Assembly: GCA_031406575.1 (NCBI GenBank)
Contig: JANOHP010000247.1
Span: 1 to 64,000 of the forward strand
Direction: 5' to 3'
DNA from: Ga0077555 sp031406575
GTDB taxonomy: Bacteria; Pseudomonadota; Alphaproteobacteria; Rhizobiales; Hyphomicrobiaceae
Length of the DNA: 64,000 nucleotides
The notes beneath the pieces were generated by a model. That model was not told where the DNA came from and ran no database searches. It saw nothing but the letters and a program-made list of their open reading frames with translations. Position numbers and translations under genes: made by a program. Below are positions 38,900-47,842 of this stretch, piece by piece (the first letter of the stretch is position 1; each line of letters starts with the position of its first letter).

Positions 38900-39248
38900 A
38901 ACGGCCGACCAGCCTGCGACGCCAGCCAGGGCAGGAGCCAGGGGCGGCAGCCACGCCAGCGCCAGCGCCAATCCCACCCAAAACACTGCTCGCGACCATT
39001 CCAGAACCACGCCGTACGCCTCTTGTCGACATTTGCACATGGCACAAGATACGTGCGCCCAGGAGCGCGGGGATAACTTTTTTTCAGGCTCCGCCGTGCG
39101 ATTGCCCTGCGCCCGGCCACAGGTGACGCGGCAAATTGGGGACCACCTCCGAAGCATAGTTGACGAGGCAACACGCCGTGCCTAGCGTCCGTCGGGCATC
39201 TGGCAGAGGCTGCGATGCGGCCACGGAACAGCTCGGGGGAGCGGGACG
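38900..39248. other. Intergenic region without a supported gene
   Basis: No plus-strand gene is visible in these 349 bp. A minus-strand frame at about 38940-39000 encodes a hydrophobic stretch (AVFWVGLALALAWLPPLAPA), but it has no good start and continues antisense through the EAL gene, so it is not called. A GGGGATAAC word followed by a T run lies near 39070. The promoter of the DUF1353 lipoprotein gene must lie here. Confidence 0.4.
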
Positions 39249-39956
39249 ATGCGACCCATCGTGAATATTGTCGCCGTGATCGGCGTGCTGGGCGTCAGCG
39301 GCTGCGACATGCTGCCGGATTCGGTGAGTGCTCTCATTACGCGCCCGCAAACGGCAGCGACGGGCGCGTTCAAGAACGGCACCTTCAAAGGTCAGCTCAA
39401 AGTCGAGTTCCTGGAGCCGAAAGGTCCGGAGGATCGCAACGTTCGATTGATCGAGCCCTTCGGTTACAAGGACAGCAGGGGCGTCGATTGGGATGTGCCC
39501 AGTGGCTTCGTGTCCGACGGAGCGTCGATCCCCTGGAGCCTGTGGTCGTTCATCGGTGGGCCGTTCGACGGGCCGCACCGCGACGCGGCCATCATCCACG
39601 ATTATTTCTGCACCAACAAAACTCGTAAATGGGAGGACGTGCACACCATGTTCCTCGAAGCCGCCCTGCGGCGTGGCGTGCCCGAATCCACGGCCCAGAC
39701 GATGTATGCGGGCATTCTGTACGGTGGCCCCCGGTGGGACGCGCCCAGCGTTCTCAATCGCGCCCAGATGGTGCCCACACCCGGAGCCCGGCCCCCACCC
39801 ACCGATCCCGGCATTACGAAGCGCTCCCCGACGGTGACCGAAAAACAGCAGTTCGAAGAGCTGAAGCGATGGATTGAAGCCACCAATCCCACGCCCGACC
39901 AGATCAAGAGAAAGGTCGAAGAGATGCGCGCCTCCGAAGGCAAGGCGCACAAGTGA
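39249..39956 (+). CDS. DUF1353 lipoprotein
   Basis: The 235-residue protein begins with a lipoprotein signal (VIGVLGVSGC, acylated cysteine at residue 19). A DUF1353 domain follows: DWDVPSGFVSDGASIPWSLW, the HRDAAIIHDYFC motif with conserved histidines, and a helical segment WEDVHTMFLEAALRRGVPES. The family is widespread in phages and proteobacteria, with unknown function; the conserved His/Asp residues suggest metal binding. The last 60 residues are polar and helical (KQQFEELKRWIEATNPTPDQ). It is probably anchored to the membrane on the periplasmic side. Confidence 0.82.
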   Translation: MRPIVNIVAVIGVLGVSGCDMLPDSVSALITRPQTAATGAFKNGTFKGQLKVEFLEPKGPEDRNVRLIEPFGYKDSRGVDWDVPSGFVSDGASIPWSLWSFIGGPFDGPHRDAAIIHDYFCTNKTRKWEDVHTMFLEAALRRGVPESTAQTMYAGILYGGPRWDAPSVLNRAQMVPTPGARPPPTDPGITKRSPTVTEKQQFEELKRWIEATNPTPDQIKRKVEEMRASEGKAHK

Positions 39957-39987
39957 CGCTCAGCCCGGATAGCAGCAAAGGCCTTTC

Positions 39988-40848
39988 ATGGTGACGCCAA
40001 CGGGCATGGTAACGGCAACGGGGCGTCGCAAATCGATCCTCATTACCGGATGCTCGACCGGCATTGGGCTAGCGACCGCGCGTGCGCTCAAATCGCGTGG
40101 CTGGCGCGTGATCGCCACGGCGCGCAAGCCGGCAGACTTGGCACGTCTGGCCGATGTCGAGGGGTTGGAGACCATCGCGCTGGAAATGAGCGATCCCACC
40201 TCCGTGCGGGCGTGCGCCGAGGACGTTCTGACGCGCACCGATCACCGCCTCGACGCGCTCTACAACAACGCCGCCTACGGCATGATCGGCGCCATGGAAG
40301 ACACGAGCGCCGGTGATCTGCGATCGCATTTCGAGGTCAATGTCGTGGCCACCCACGAGCTGACGCGATTGATCGTGCCGGCGATGCGCGCGGCGGGCGG
40401 CGGGCGCATCGTCATGTGCTCCTCGGTGCTGGGGTTCGTTTCGGGGCCTTATCGCGGGGCCTATGCGGCTTCCAAATACGCGCTCGAGGCGATCTCGGAT
40501 GCGCTGCGGGTGGAACTGGCGCCGGCCGGCATTCACGTGGCGCTGATCGAACCGGGTCCCATCGAAACCGAATTCCTGGCGTCGACGCTGGCCAAGTTCA
40601 AGGCGTCGATCGACATCGAGAACTCGCCCCATCGCGACTTTTATCGGCGGCGGCTGGCGATGATGGAGGCCGGCGGAAAGAGCCGGTTCAAACTCGGGCC
40701 GCAAGCCGTGGCGGACAAGATCGTGCACGCGTTGGAATCGACGCGGCCGAAAACGCGCTATCGCGTGGGCATGGCGACGCAGATCGCCGCTGTCCTCAAA
40801 AGCGTGCTGCCCGATCGGATTCTGGACCGTCTCGTGTCACAGGTGTGA
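39988..40848 (+). CDS. Short-chain dehydrogenase/reductase
   Basis: This 286-residue classical SDR has the nucleotide loop ILITGCSTGIGLATARAL, NNAAYG, the catalytic serine in MCSSVLGFVSG, and YAASKYALEAI with the YxxxK pair. EPGPIETEF follows the active site. The CSTGIG variant and ARKPADLARL after strand two suggest NADP preference. It resembles the retinol-dehydrogenase-like, broad-substrate SDR group. No pathway neighbours identify the substrate. It is convergent with ubiG, three bases apart. Confidence 0.9.
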   Translation: MVTPTGMVTATGRRKSILITGCSTGIGLATARALKSRGWRVIATARKPADLARLADVEGLETIALEMSDPTSVRACAEDVLTRTDHRLDALYNNAAYGMIGAMEDTSAGDLRSHFEVNVVATHELTRLIVPAMRAAGGGRIVMCSSVLGFVSGPYRGAYAASKYALEAISDALRVELAPAGIHVALIEPGPIETEFLASTLAKFKASIDIENSPHRDFYRRRLAMMEAGGKSRFKLGPQAVADKIVHALESTRPKTRYRVGMATQIAAVLKSVLPDRILDRLVSQV

Positions 40849-40851
40849 CCC

Positions 40852-41610
40852 TCAGGCGGGCTTGGCGGCCGACACCAAGTAATTGACGTCGGTGTCGGCT
40901 GCAAGCGACCACGCGTCGGTGAACGGATCGTAGACCATGCCCTCGGTATGCAGACTTTGGAGGTGCGACGCCGCGAGATAGCGTGCCATCTCGTCAGGCG
41001 TCACGAAGCGCTCCCACCGATGCGTGCCCACGGGCAACCAGCGCAGCACGTACTCGGCGCCGACGATGGCGAGCAACCAGGCTTTCATCGTGCGATTGAT
41101 CGTCGACGTGATGAGCAGCCCGCCAGGACGCACGAGCTGCGTGCACAGCGCTAGAAAGGCGCCGGGGTCGGGAACGTGCTCGACGACCTCGAGGCACAAG
41201 ACGGCATCGAACGTGATCCCTTCCGCGACCAGATCCTCGACTGTCGCTGCCCGATAGGCGATGTCGAGCCCGAACTCCGCCGCGTGACGGCTCGCCGCCT
41301 CGATGTTTTCCTGGCCCGGATCGATCCCCGTAACGGTGGCGCCCAGGCGCGCGATCGGTTCCGACACCAATCCGCCGCCGCAGCCGATGTCGAGAACGCG
41401 CAGTCCCTCGAACGGTCGCAGACGCTCCGTGGGTCGCTGAAAGTGGGCCACCAGCCGCGCGCGCATGAACGACAGGCGCGCGGGTCCGAGGCGATGGAGG
41501 GGGCGGAATTTGCCGTGCGGGTCCCACCATTCCGCCGCAATCCGCGCGAAGGCATCGATTTCGGCGGGATCGAGCGTCGTCGATCGAGGGAGGGGCTGTG
41601 GGTCTGACAT
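40852..41610 (-). CDS. ubiG: Ubiquinone biosynthesis O-methyltransferase
   Basis: This 252-residue methyltransferase catalyses both O-methylations in ubiquinone synthesis. Diagnostic features are the N-terminal FARIAAEWWDPHGKFRPLHR, the SAM loop VLDIGCGGGLVSEPIARLGA, GIDPGQENIEAA, and LCLEVVEHVPDPGAF. WLPVGTHRWERFVTPDEMAR near the C-terminus is also typical. Length is standard. It lies divergent from lysC across a 368-bp gap, an arrangement common in this order. Confidence 0.96.
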   Translation of the reverse strand: MSDPQPLPRSTTLDPAEIDAFARIAAEWWDPHGKFRPLHRLGPARLSFMRARLVAHFQRPTERLRPFEGLRVLDIGCGGGLVSEPIARLGATVTGIDPGQENIEAASRHAAEFGLDIAYRAATVEDLVAEGITFDAVLCLEVVEHVPDPGAFLALCTQLVRPGGLLITSTINRTMKAWLLAIVGAEYVLRWLPVGTHRWERFVTPDEMARYLAASHLQSLHTEGMVYDPFTDAWSLAADTDVNYLVSAAKPA

Positions 41611-41978
41611 GCGTCACCATTGGGTCGGGCGCGTTTCGCGTGTCAAGGACATCGATATCCGCTCCGCTCCCGTGACCGCCGAATCCGCGACGAAACTGCC
41701 GAATTTCTGCAAAGCTTCTGGTCTTTTGCCGGTGTCGCTGTCTTGGTTTCGCCAAGGGTGGCCAAACGATCGTCGATAGCCCATCGGGTCCTATCGCCGC
41801 AATTCCCGGCAGGCGGCCCAAAGTCCCGGCGCGGCTCCTATTGCGTGCCATGTTTTGTTGCATGGGCCAAGCTGCTCGAGTATGCATGGCGGAAGCGTCG
41901 GGCCACGTTGACGAGGCCGATCGACACAGCACGGAAAGATCGAGACCTCGGCTGGGGGACCCTCGACGGGAAGGCCCG
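41611..41978. other. Divergent ubiG-lysC intergenic region
   Basis: This 368-bp gap contains no gene I can support. It must hold divergent promoters for ubiG and lysC. I searched by eye for a lysine riboswitch or attenuator hairpin upstream of lysC and found none convincing. The lysC start is preceded only by a weak GGGAAGG site at 41968-41974. Confidence 0.4.
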
Positions 41979-43241
41979 ATGACAACGCTTGTCATGAAGT
42001 TCGGCGGCACGTCGGTCGCCAACGTGGAGCGCATTCGCAACGTCGCGCGCCACGTCAAACGGGAGGTCGACGCGGGCAACAAGGTCGCGGTCGTCGTCTC
42101 GGCCATGTCGGGCACGACCAATCAACTGGTTTCGTGGGTGCGCGAGGCATCGCTGCTGCACGATGCGCGCGAATACGACGCCGTGGTCGCCTCCGGCGAG
42201 AACGTCACCGCAGGACTGCTCGCCATCGCGTTGCAATCGATGGGGGTATCAGCGCGGTCCTGGCAGGGGTGGCAGATTCCCGTCGTCACCGACAATGCGC
42301 ACGGCGCGGCCCGAATCATGAGCATCGACGGCACACGGCTGAAAGAACGACTGGCGTCGGGAGAAGTGGCGGTCGTCGCCGGGTTCCAAGGCATCGAACC
42401 CGAGCGCAATCGCGTGGCGACGCTGGGGCGTGGCGGGTCCGACACCAGCGCCGTGGCCCTGGCCGTGGCAATCGATGCCGACTTGTGCGACATCTACACA
42501 GATGTCGACGGCGTCTACACGACCGACCCACGCGTCGTTCCCAAAGCGCGGCGCATGACGAAAATCTCCTACGAGGAGATGCTCGAGATGGCGTCGCTGG
42601 GGTCGAAAGTGTTGCAGACGCGCTCGGTCGAGTTGGCGATGGTGTACCGTGTGCGCACGCGGGTCCTGTCGAGCTTCGTGGCACCCGACCAAATGAAGGC
42701 TGCCCACCCCGATACGTGGGATACGGTGGGCACCATACTTTGCGACGAGGAAGAGATCGTGGAATCGCAAGTCGTCAGCGGCATCGCTTATTCGAAAGAC
42801 GAAGCCAAGGTCACGTTGCGCAAAATTGCCGACAAGCCGGGAGTGGCGGCCGCCGTGTTCGGTCCGCTGGCCCAGGCCAACGTCAACGTCGACATGATCG
42901 TGCAGAACCTGTCGTCGGACGGCCGCCACACGGATATGACGTTCACGGTGCTGGAATCGGAGCTGCCGCGGACGCTCGACGTGCTGAAAGCGACGCGCGA
43001 CGAGATCGGCTATTTCGACGTCGACAGCTCCGCCGACGTCGTCAAAGTCTCCGTGATCGGGATCGGCATGCGCAGCCACGCCGGAGTAGCGGCCGAAATG
43101 TTCAAGGCACTCGCCGAAAAAGGCATCAACATTCAGGCGATCACCACTTCGGAGATCAAAATCAGCGTATTGATCAATTCTGCCTATACTGAACTCGCCG
43201 TACGCACACTGCACTCGCTCTACGGCCTCGACGCCGATTGA
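41979..43241 (+). CDS. lysC: Aspartate kinase
   Basis: This 420-residue aspartokinase is the first step toward lysine, threonine and methionine. It has the KFGGTSVANVERI motif, VVVSAMSGTTNQLVSWV, LGRGGSDTSAVALA, and the long AVAGFQGI-like segment. C-terminal ACT domains (DEAKVTLRKIADKPGVAAAV and VSVIGIGMRSHAGVAAEMFK) give allosteric control by end-product amino acids. Upstream in-frame codons are open but unconserved; ATG 41979 gives the family N-terminus MTTLVMKFGGTSV. The gene heads the lysC-ptsP-prfA-prmC series typical of Hyphomicrobiales. Confidence 0.97.
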   Translation: MTTLVMKFGGTSVANVERIRNVARHVKREVDAGNKVAVVVSAMSGTTNQLVSWVREASLLHDAREYDAVVASGENVTAGLLAIALQSMGVSARSWQGWQIPVVTDNAHGAARIMSIDGTRLKERLASGEVAVVAGFQGIEPERNRVATLGRGGSDTSAVALAVAIDADLCDIYTDVDGVYTTDPRVVPKARRMTKISYEEMLEMASLGSKVLQTRSVELAMVYRVRTRVLSSFVAPDQMKAAHPDTWDTVGTILCDEEEIVESQVVSGIAYSKDEAKVTLRKIADKPGVAAAVFGPLAQANVNVDMIVQNLSSDGRHTDMTFTVLESELPRTLDVLKATRDEIGYFDVDSSADVVKVSVIGIGMRSHAGVAAEMFKALAEKGINIQAITTSEIKISVLINSAYTELAVRTLHSLYGLDAD

Positions 43242-43381
43242 GCCGTGCCGGCGCCACGAACAGGCGCCGAAGACAACGCGCAGGGTGTAGACCCGTCTCG
43301 TGGCTCGCGCGGGCACCGGGATGAACCGACCAGGAGCTGGCGCGGCATTTCGCAAATGCCGGAATTGGGAACAGGCTCGAG

Positions 43382-45670
43382 ATGGCCAAGAGACCGCTGG
43401 ACGAACCGCGCCATGCCGAACCGGCAGCGCTCCGGCCGATCCTTCGCCGCTTGCGCGAAACCATGGCCGAGACCGACGACGGCCAGAGCCGCCTCGACAA
43501 GATCGTGCGCCACATCGCGGGCCTCATGGTGGCCGAAGTCTGCTCCATCTATCTCAAGCGCCAGGACGGATCGCTCGAGTTGTTCGCCACCGAAGGCCTG
43601 AACCGCAGCGCCGTGCACGCGATGTTCATGCGGCGCGGTGAAGGCCTCGTGGGGCGCTGCGCGGAGTTGGCCATTCCGATCAATGAGCCCGAAGCACAGA
43701 AACATCCCGCGTTCTCCTATCGCCCCGAAACGGGTGAGGAAGTGTATCACTCGTTCCTCGCAGTCCCGATCCAGCGCAGCGGCAACGTGCTGGGTGTGCT
43801 CACCGTCCAGAACCGCACGCGGCGCGAGTATTCCGACGACGACGTCGAGGCGCTGCAGACGACGGCGATGGTGCTGGCCGAGCATCTCGTGTCGGGCGAA
43901 GTGGCGGGATCGGGAACCGCGGCCGCCCTCGAGCGGATGCAGAGCCACGTCGTCAAAGCGCAGCCGATCTCGGAAGGGCTGGCGCTGGGCCATGTCGTGT
44001 TGCACGAGCCGCGCGTGGCCGTTACGGACCTGACGAGCGACGACCCCGATGCGGAGAAATTCCGCCTCGACACGGCGCTGGCTGAACTCAAGGCGACACT
44101 CGACGAACTCATCGATCAAGGCGAACTGGCGCGCGCCGGCGAGCATCGCGACGTGCTCGAGGCCTATCGCATGTTCGCCAACGATCGCGGCTGGCAACGC
44201 CGCTTGGGCGAAGCCGTCGAATCCGGGCTGACCGCGGAAGCCGCCGTCGAGCAGGTGCAGAACGGGTCGCGGACGCGCATGCTGCGCCAGGGCGACCCCT
44301 TTTGGCGTGAGCGGTTGCGCGACCTCGACGATTTGTCCGATCGGCTGCTGCGCATGCTGGCGGCGCACAAGGATGGCGGCGCAACGCGCACCGAGCTGCC
44401 GCCCGACGCGGTGCTCGTCGCTCGTACGATGGGTGCCGCCGATCTGCTCGATTACGATCGATCGCGTCTGCGCGGGCTCGTCATCGAAGACGGCAGCGGC
44501 CAGAGCCATGTCGCGATCGTTGCCCGAGCGCTCGGATTGGCAGCCGTCGGCCAAGCACGCGGCATCATGGAACGCGTCGAGCGCGGCAATGCCATCATCG
44601 TCGATGCGGAGTCGGGCGAAATCTACCTGCGGCCGACGCCCGAGGTGATTTCCGCCTTCAGCGACAAAGCCCGCTTCCGGGCGCGGCGACAGTCCAAATA
44701 CGACTCGCTGCGCGGTGCGCCGGCGATGACACGGGACGGCGAGCGTGTCGCGTTGATGATCAATGCCGGGCTGCAAGTCGATCTTGCCCACCTCAAGGAT
44801 TCGGGCGCCGACGGCATCGGGCTCTTCCGCACCGAATTACAGTTCATGATCGCCTCGTCGTTCCCCCGACTCGAACGGCAGACGCAAGCCTACCGCGCCG
44901 TCATGGCGGAAGCGGAGGGGCGTCCCGTGGTGTTTCGCACGCTCGATATCGGCAGCGACAAAACACTGTCCTACATGCCGCACGAGGCGGAGGAAAATCC
45001 AGCGTTGGGCTGGCGCGGCATCCGGCTGGCGATGGACCGGCCGATGCTGTTGCGAACGCAGCTTCGGGCGTTGATCCGGGCAGCAGCGCCACAGGAATTG
45101 CGGATCATGATCCCGATGGTCTCGGAGCTGTCCGAGATCCTGACGGTGAAATCGCTCATCGATCGCGAATGCGAGTTGGCGCTGCGGCGCGGGACGGCCA
45201 TTCCCGAGAAGATCCATTTCGGCATCATGGTCGAGGTGCCGTCGCTGCTGTTCGATTTGGACGGCGTCATTCCGCACGTGGATTTCGTATCGGTCGGCAC
45301 CAACGATCTGATGCAGTATTTCTATGCCGCCGATCGTTCCAACAGCCACGTGTCGGGCCGCTTCGATCCCTTGTCGCCGCCGTTCTTGCGGGTGCTGCGA
45401 TCGGTTGTCGAAGCGGCGGCCCGACACGACGTGCCCGCCACGATCTGCGGGGAGATCGGTGGACGGCCCCTGGAAGCGATGGCGCTGATTGGGCTGGGCT
45501 ACCGCTCACTCTCGATGGCGCCCGCCAACGTCGGCCCGGTCAAGGCGATGGTGATGTCGCTCGATGCCAGCCGCATCGCCAGCCACATCACCACGCTGAT
45601 CGACAAGGGCGGCGGCAGCCTGCGCGACGAGCTGCTGCGCTACGCCGAAAACGAGGGCGTGGAACTGTGA
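43382..45670 (+). CDS. ptsP: Nitrogen-PTS enzyme I (PEP-protein phosphotransferase)
   Basis: This 762-residue enzyme takes phosphate from PEP and passes it to NPr in the regulatory nitrogen PTS. An N-terminal GAF domain (about 30-170; SRLDKIVRHIAGLMVAEVCS and FLAVPIQRSGNVLGVLTVQN) is where related enzymes bind glutamine. The EI domain follows. The phosphoryl-accepting H376 lies in GSGQSHVAIVARALG, and the PEP-binding barrel contains GIGLFRTELQFM, VSVGTNDLMQYF and the active cysteine in ATICGEIGGRP. The length fits PtsP and exceeds sugar-PTS EI. It lies 140 bp after lysC. Confidence 0.96.
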   Translation: MAKRPLDEPRHAEPAALRPILRRLRETMAETDDGQSRLDKIVRHIAGLMVAEVCSIYLKRQDGSLELFATEGLNRSAVHAMFMRRGEGLVGRCAELAIPINEPEAQKHPAFSYRPETGEEVYHSFLAVPIQRSGNVLGVLTVQNRTRREYSDDDVEALQTTAMVLAEHLVSGEVAGSGTAAALERMQSHVVKAQPISEGLALGHVVLHEPRVAVTDLTSDDPDAEKFRLDTALAELKATLDELIDQGELARAGEHRDVLEAYRMFANDRGWQRRLGEAVESGLTAEAAVEQVQNGSRTRMLRQGDPFWRERLRDLDDLSDRLLRMLAAHKDGGATRTELPPDAVLVARTMGAADLLDYDRSRLRGLVIEDGSGQSHVAIVARALGLAAVGQARGIMERVERGNAIIVDAESGEIYLRPTPEVISAFSDKARFRARRQSKYDSLRGAPAMTRDGERVALMINAGLQVDLAHLKDSGADGIGLFRTELQFMIASSFPRLERQTQAYRAVMAEAEGRPVVFRTLDIGSDKTLSYMPHEAEENPALGWRGIRLAMDRPMLLRTQLRALIRAAAPQELRIMIPMVSELSEILTVKSLIDRECELALRRGTAIPEKIHFGIMVEVPSLLFDLDGVIPHVDFVSVGTNDLMQYFYAADRSNSHVSGRFDPLSPPFLRVLRSVVEAAARHDVPATICGEIGGRPLEAMALIGLGYRSLSMAPANVGPVKAMVMSLDASRIASHITTLIDKGGGSLRDELLRYAENEGVEL

Positions 45671-45896
45671 TAGAGGCGCTGTCGTGGGCGACCAATCGGC
45701 GGCGAGTCGTAAGGTCGTAGGGCGCAAGTGCGAAGCATATTGCGCCGCCGTGATCTCAACCTCACCGTGGGAATTCGTGGCGCACCGCAATACGCCCAAG
45801 TGGGCTAATGCGCCCTATGGGCGGCGCGCCGACGCCCCCAGCTTGGGGATAACGGGGACAATCCAGCATGATGGCCCGTCGCGGCGGCGCGCGGCT

Positions 45897-45927
45897 TTGA
45901 CACGTGCCGCGCCCTGGAGCCTATAGG
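45897..45927 (+). promoter_or_regulatory. Candidate sigma-70 promoter before the RodZ-like gene
   Basis: TTGACA at 45897-45902 is a perfect -35 hexamer. CTATAG/TATAGG at 45921-45927 follows after 18-19 bases as a weaker -10. It lies about 40 bases upstream of the ATG at 45968, in the 297-bp gap after ptsP. Experimental support is lacking. Confidence 0.45.
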
Positions 45928-45967
45928 CCCAAAGCACCTTCGTGCGTCACTCGTAGGTTGCCACATC

Positions 45968-46651
45968 ATGCAGTCACTGGTGCCATTCCGTCGGCCGTTC
46001 CTCGGTGAGCCCGTCCCGTCTTTCGAGGTGTCTGCGGACGTGATCGCCGAACATCCCGCTTGGACGGACCCCGCCTCGGGTCAACTCTTCCGCGACATGC
46101 GAACGGCATACGGTGGCACGCGCGGGCAGATCGCTGCGCATTTGGCGACGACAGCCGATGTCGTCCAGGCCCTCGAATCGGGACGTTTGCGTGCCCTTCC
46201 GCCTTGGCCGATCACGCAGCGCATCGTCATCGCCTACGGTCGTCTGCTCGAACTCGACATGGGCCCGGCCCTGAGCCGTATCCGACAACAGACCCAAGCA
46301 ACCGATCGGGCCGTCCCGGATCACGAGAGACGCTGCGCGCTGTCGCCGCCTGCGCTGGCGCCACCCCTCATGCGCGCGCTGCCCCCCTCCCGCGCCGCCC
46401 ACAGTGCGGACCGTCGCGCCCGTTGCGTGCGGCGGGCCCGATACGCTGCGCCGGTGCTGTTGCTGGCGAGCTTGGTTTTCGTGCCGCGCGTGCCCAGCGC
46501 CATCGTCGAGGCCGGGTTCAGCACCATTGCCGCTGGCATTGCCGTCGCAGTTCCCCGATCGGCGGGCATGCCAGCCGAGGCGCTCGTGTGGATCGATGTT
46601 GCCGACCCGCAATCTCGAAAATCCGACAAATTGCGTCTCGACCCGCGTTAG
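45968..46651 (+). CDS. RodZ-like HTH and single-pass membrane protein
   Basis: The 227-residue protein has a degenerate helix-turn-helix-like region at about 45-95 (DMRTAYGGTRGQIAAHLATT and VVQALESGRLRALPPWPIT), an Arg/Pro-rich linker (115-155), and one transmembrane segment at about 160-176 (APVLLLASLVFVPRV). A short periplasmic tail follows. The order cytoplasmic HTH, linker, membrane segment, outer tail recalls RodZ/MreB-associated proteins, although motifs are poor. It lies between ptsP and prfA, probably with its own promoter. Function unknown; RodZ-like is a description of layout, not a homology claim. Confidence 0.65.
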   Translation: MQSLVPFRRPFLGEPVPSFEVSADVIAEHPAWTDPASGQLFRDMRTAYGGTRGQIAAHLATTADVVQALESGRLRALPPWPITQRIVIAYGRLLELDMGPALSRIRQQTQATDRAVPDHERRCALSPPALAPPLMRALPPSRAAHSADRRARCVRRARYAAPVLLLASLVFVPRVPSAIVEAGFSTIAAGIAVAVPRSAGMPAEALVWIDVADPQSRKSDKLRLDPR

Positions 46652-46753
46652 GAGTATGGATGCGCAGCCCAGGGCACCGTGGCGGATCGATCCGCTCGGC
46701 GTCGATGGGGCCGTCCCTCTGCCTCGAGGCCTTCGCCGGACTTGACCGAGATC

Positions 46754-47842
46754 ATGAGCACCATACCGACGCAGAAACTCGACCGCCTCGTCGAGCGCTG
46801 GCAGATGATACAGGCCGAGTTGAATGCGGGACCGGGGCAAGTGGCGCTCGTGGCGCTCTCCAAGGAATTCGCCGATCTCGACCCCATCGTGCGCACGATC
46901 AATGCGCTGCGCGATGCCGAGCGCGAGCGGGATGATTTGGACGGGATGCTGGCCGAAAGCGGCGGCGACCCGGACATGGCCGATCTGGCGCGGCAGGAAC
47001 GCGACGCAGTGGGCGCGCGGCTGGAAGCCCTCGAACGCCGGCTCACGATCGACTTGCTGCCCAAAGACGCGGCCGACGAGCGCAGCGCCATCCTCGAAGT
47101 GCGCCCCGGCACGGGCGGCGACGAGGCCGCACTGTTCGCCGCCGATCTCTTTCGCATGTATTCCCGATACGCCGAGCTGCGGGGCTGGAAAGTCGAGGTC
47201 ATCAGCTTGTCGGAAAGCGATCTGGGCGGGCTGAAAGAAGTCGTCGCCTCCGTCAGCGGCAAGGGCGTGTTCGCGCGGCTCAAGTTCGAGTCCGGCGTGC
47301 ACCGCGTGCAGCGGGTGCCGGCAACCGAGGCCAGTGGCCGTATTCATACGTCGGCGGCCACCGTTGCCGTGCTGCCGGAGGCCGAAGAAGTCGACGTCGA
47401 CATCAAGCCCGAAGACATCCGCATCGACACGATGCGCGCGAGCGGGCCGGGCGGCCAGAACGTCAACAAAACGGAATCGGCTGTGCGCATCGTGCACTTG
47501 CCGACCGGCCTCATGGTCGTGGCCTCGGAGAAATCCCAGCATCAAAACCGGCGCACCGCCATGCAGGTGCTGCGCTCGCGCGTCTACGAACACGAACGCC
47601 AGCGCGCCGACGATGCCCGCGCCCGCGCTCGCAAAGATCAAGTCGGCTCCGGCGATCGGTCCCAGCGCATCCGCACCTACAATTTCGCCCAGGGGCGCGT
47701 CAGCGATCACAGGATCAATCTGACGCTGCACAAACTGCCGCAAATTCTCGATGGCAGCGCGCTGGACGAACTGATCGATGCGCTGATTACCGAACATCAG
47801 GCGAGCCAGCTCGCGGCGATGAGCGAAATGTCATCCCGATGA
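46754..47842 (+). CDS. prfA: Peptide chain release factor 1
   Basis: This 362-residue class I release factor terminates translation at UAA and UAG. The catalytic GGQ lies in MRASGPGGQNVNKTESAVRI, and RVPATEASGRIHTSAATVAV is the RF1 core. The ATG at 46754 (MSTIPTQKLDRLVERW) is the family start; earlier in-frame codons are not conserved. The stop overlaps the prmC start (ATGA). PrmC methylates the glutamine of this very GGQ, so the coupling is functional. Confidence 0.97.
   Translation: MSTIPTQKLDRLVERWQMIQAELNAGPGQVALVALSKEFADLDPIVRTINALRDAERERDDLDGMLAESGGDPDMADLARQERDAVGARLEALERRLTIDLLPKDAADERSAILEVRPGTGGDEAALFAADLFRMYSRYAELRGWKVEVISLSESDLGGLKEVVASVSGKGVFARLKFESGVHRVQRVPATEASGRIHTSAATVAVLPEAEEVDVDIKPEDIRIDTMRASGPGGQNVNKTESAVRIVHLPTGLMVVASEKSQHQNRRTAMQVLRSRVYEHERQRADDARARARKDQVGSGDRSQRIRTYNFAQGRVSDHRINLTLHKLPQILDGSALDELIDALITEHQASQLAAMSEMSSR

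Noticed and set aside
37109..39157. Minus-strand open frame opposite the GGDEF-EAL gene (682 codons)
   Set aside because: Shadow frame. A hydrophobic patch near 38940-39000 is real, but no start or ribosome-binding site supports a small membrane protein.
41611..41978. Lysine riboswitch upstream of lysC
   Set aside because: No conserved core elements or long nested stems were found by eye; such riboswitches are also rare in alphaproteobacteria.
43220..44791. Minus-strand open frame opposite ptsP (523 codons)
   Set aside because: Antisense to a canonical PtsP; no motif.
45974..47797. Minus-strand open frame opposite the RodZ-like gene and prfA (607 codons)
   Set aside because: Antisense to prfA with its GGQ motif; no family recognised.
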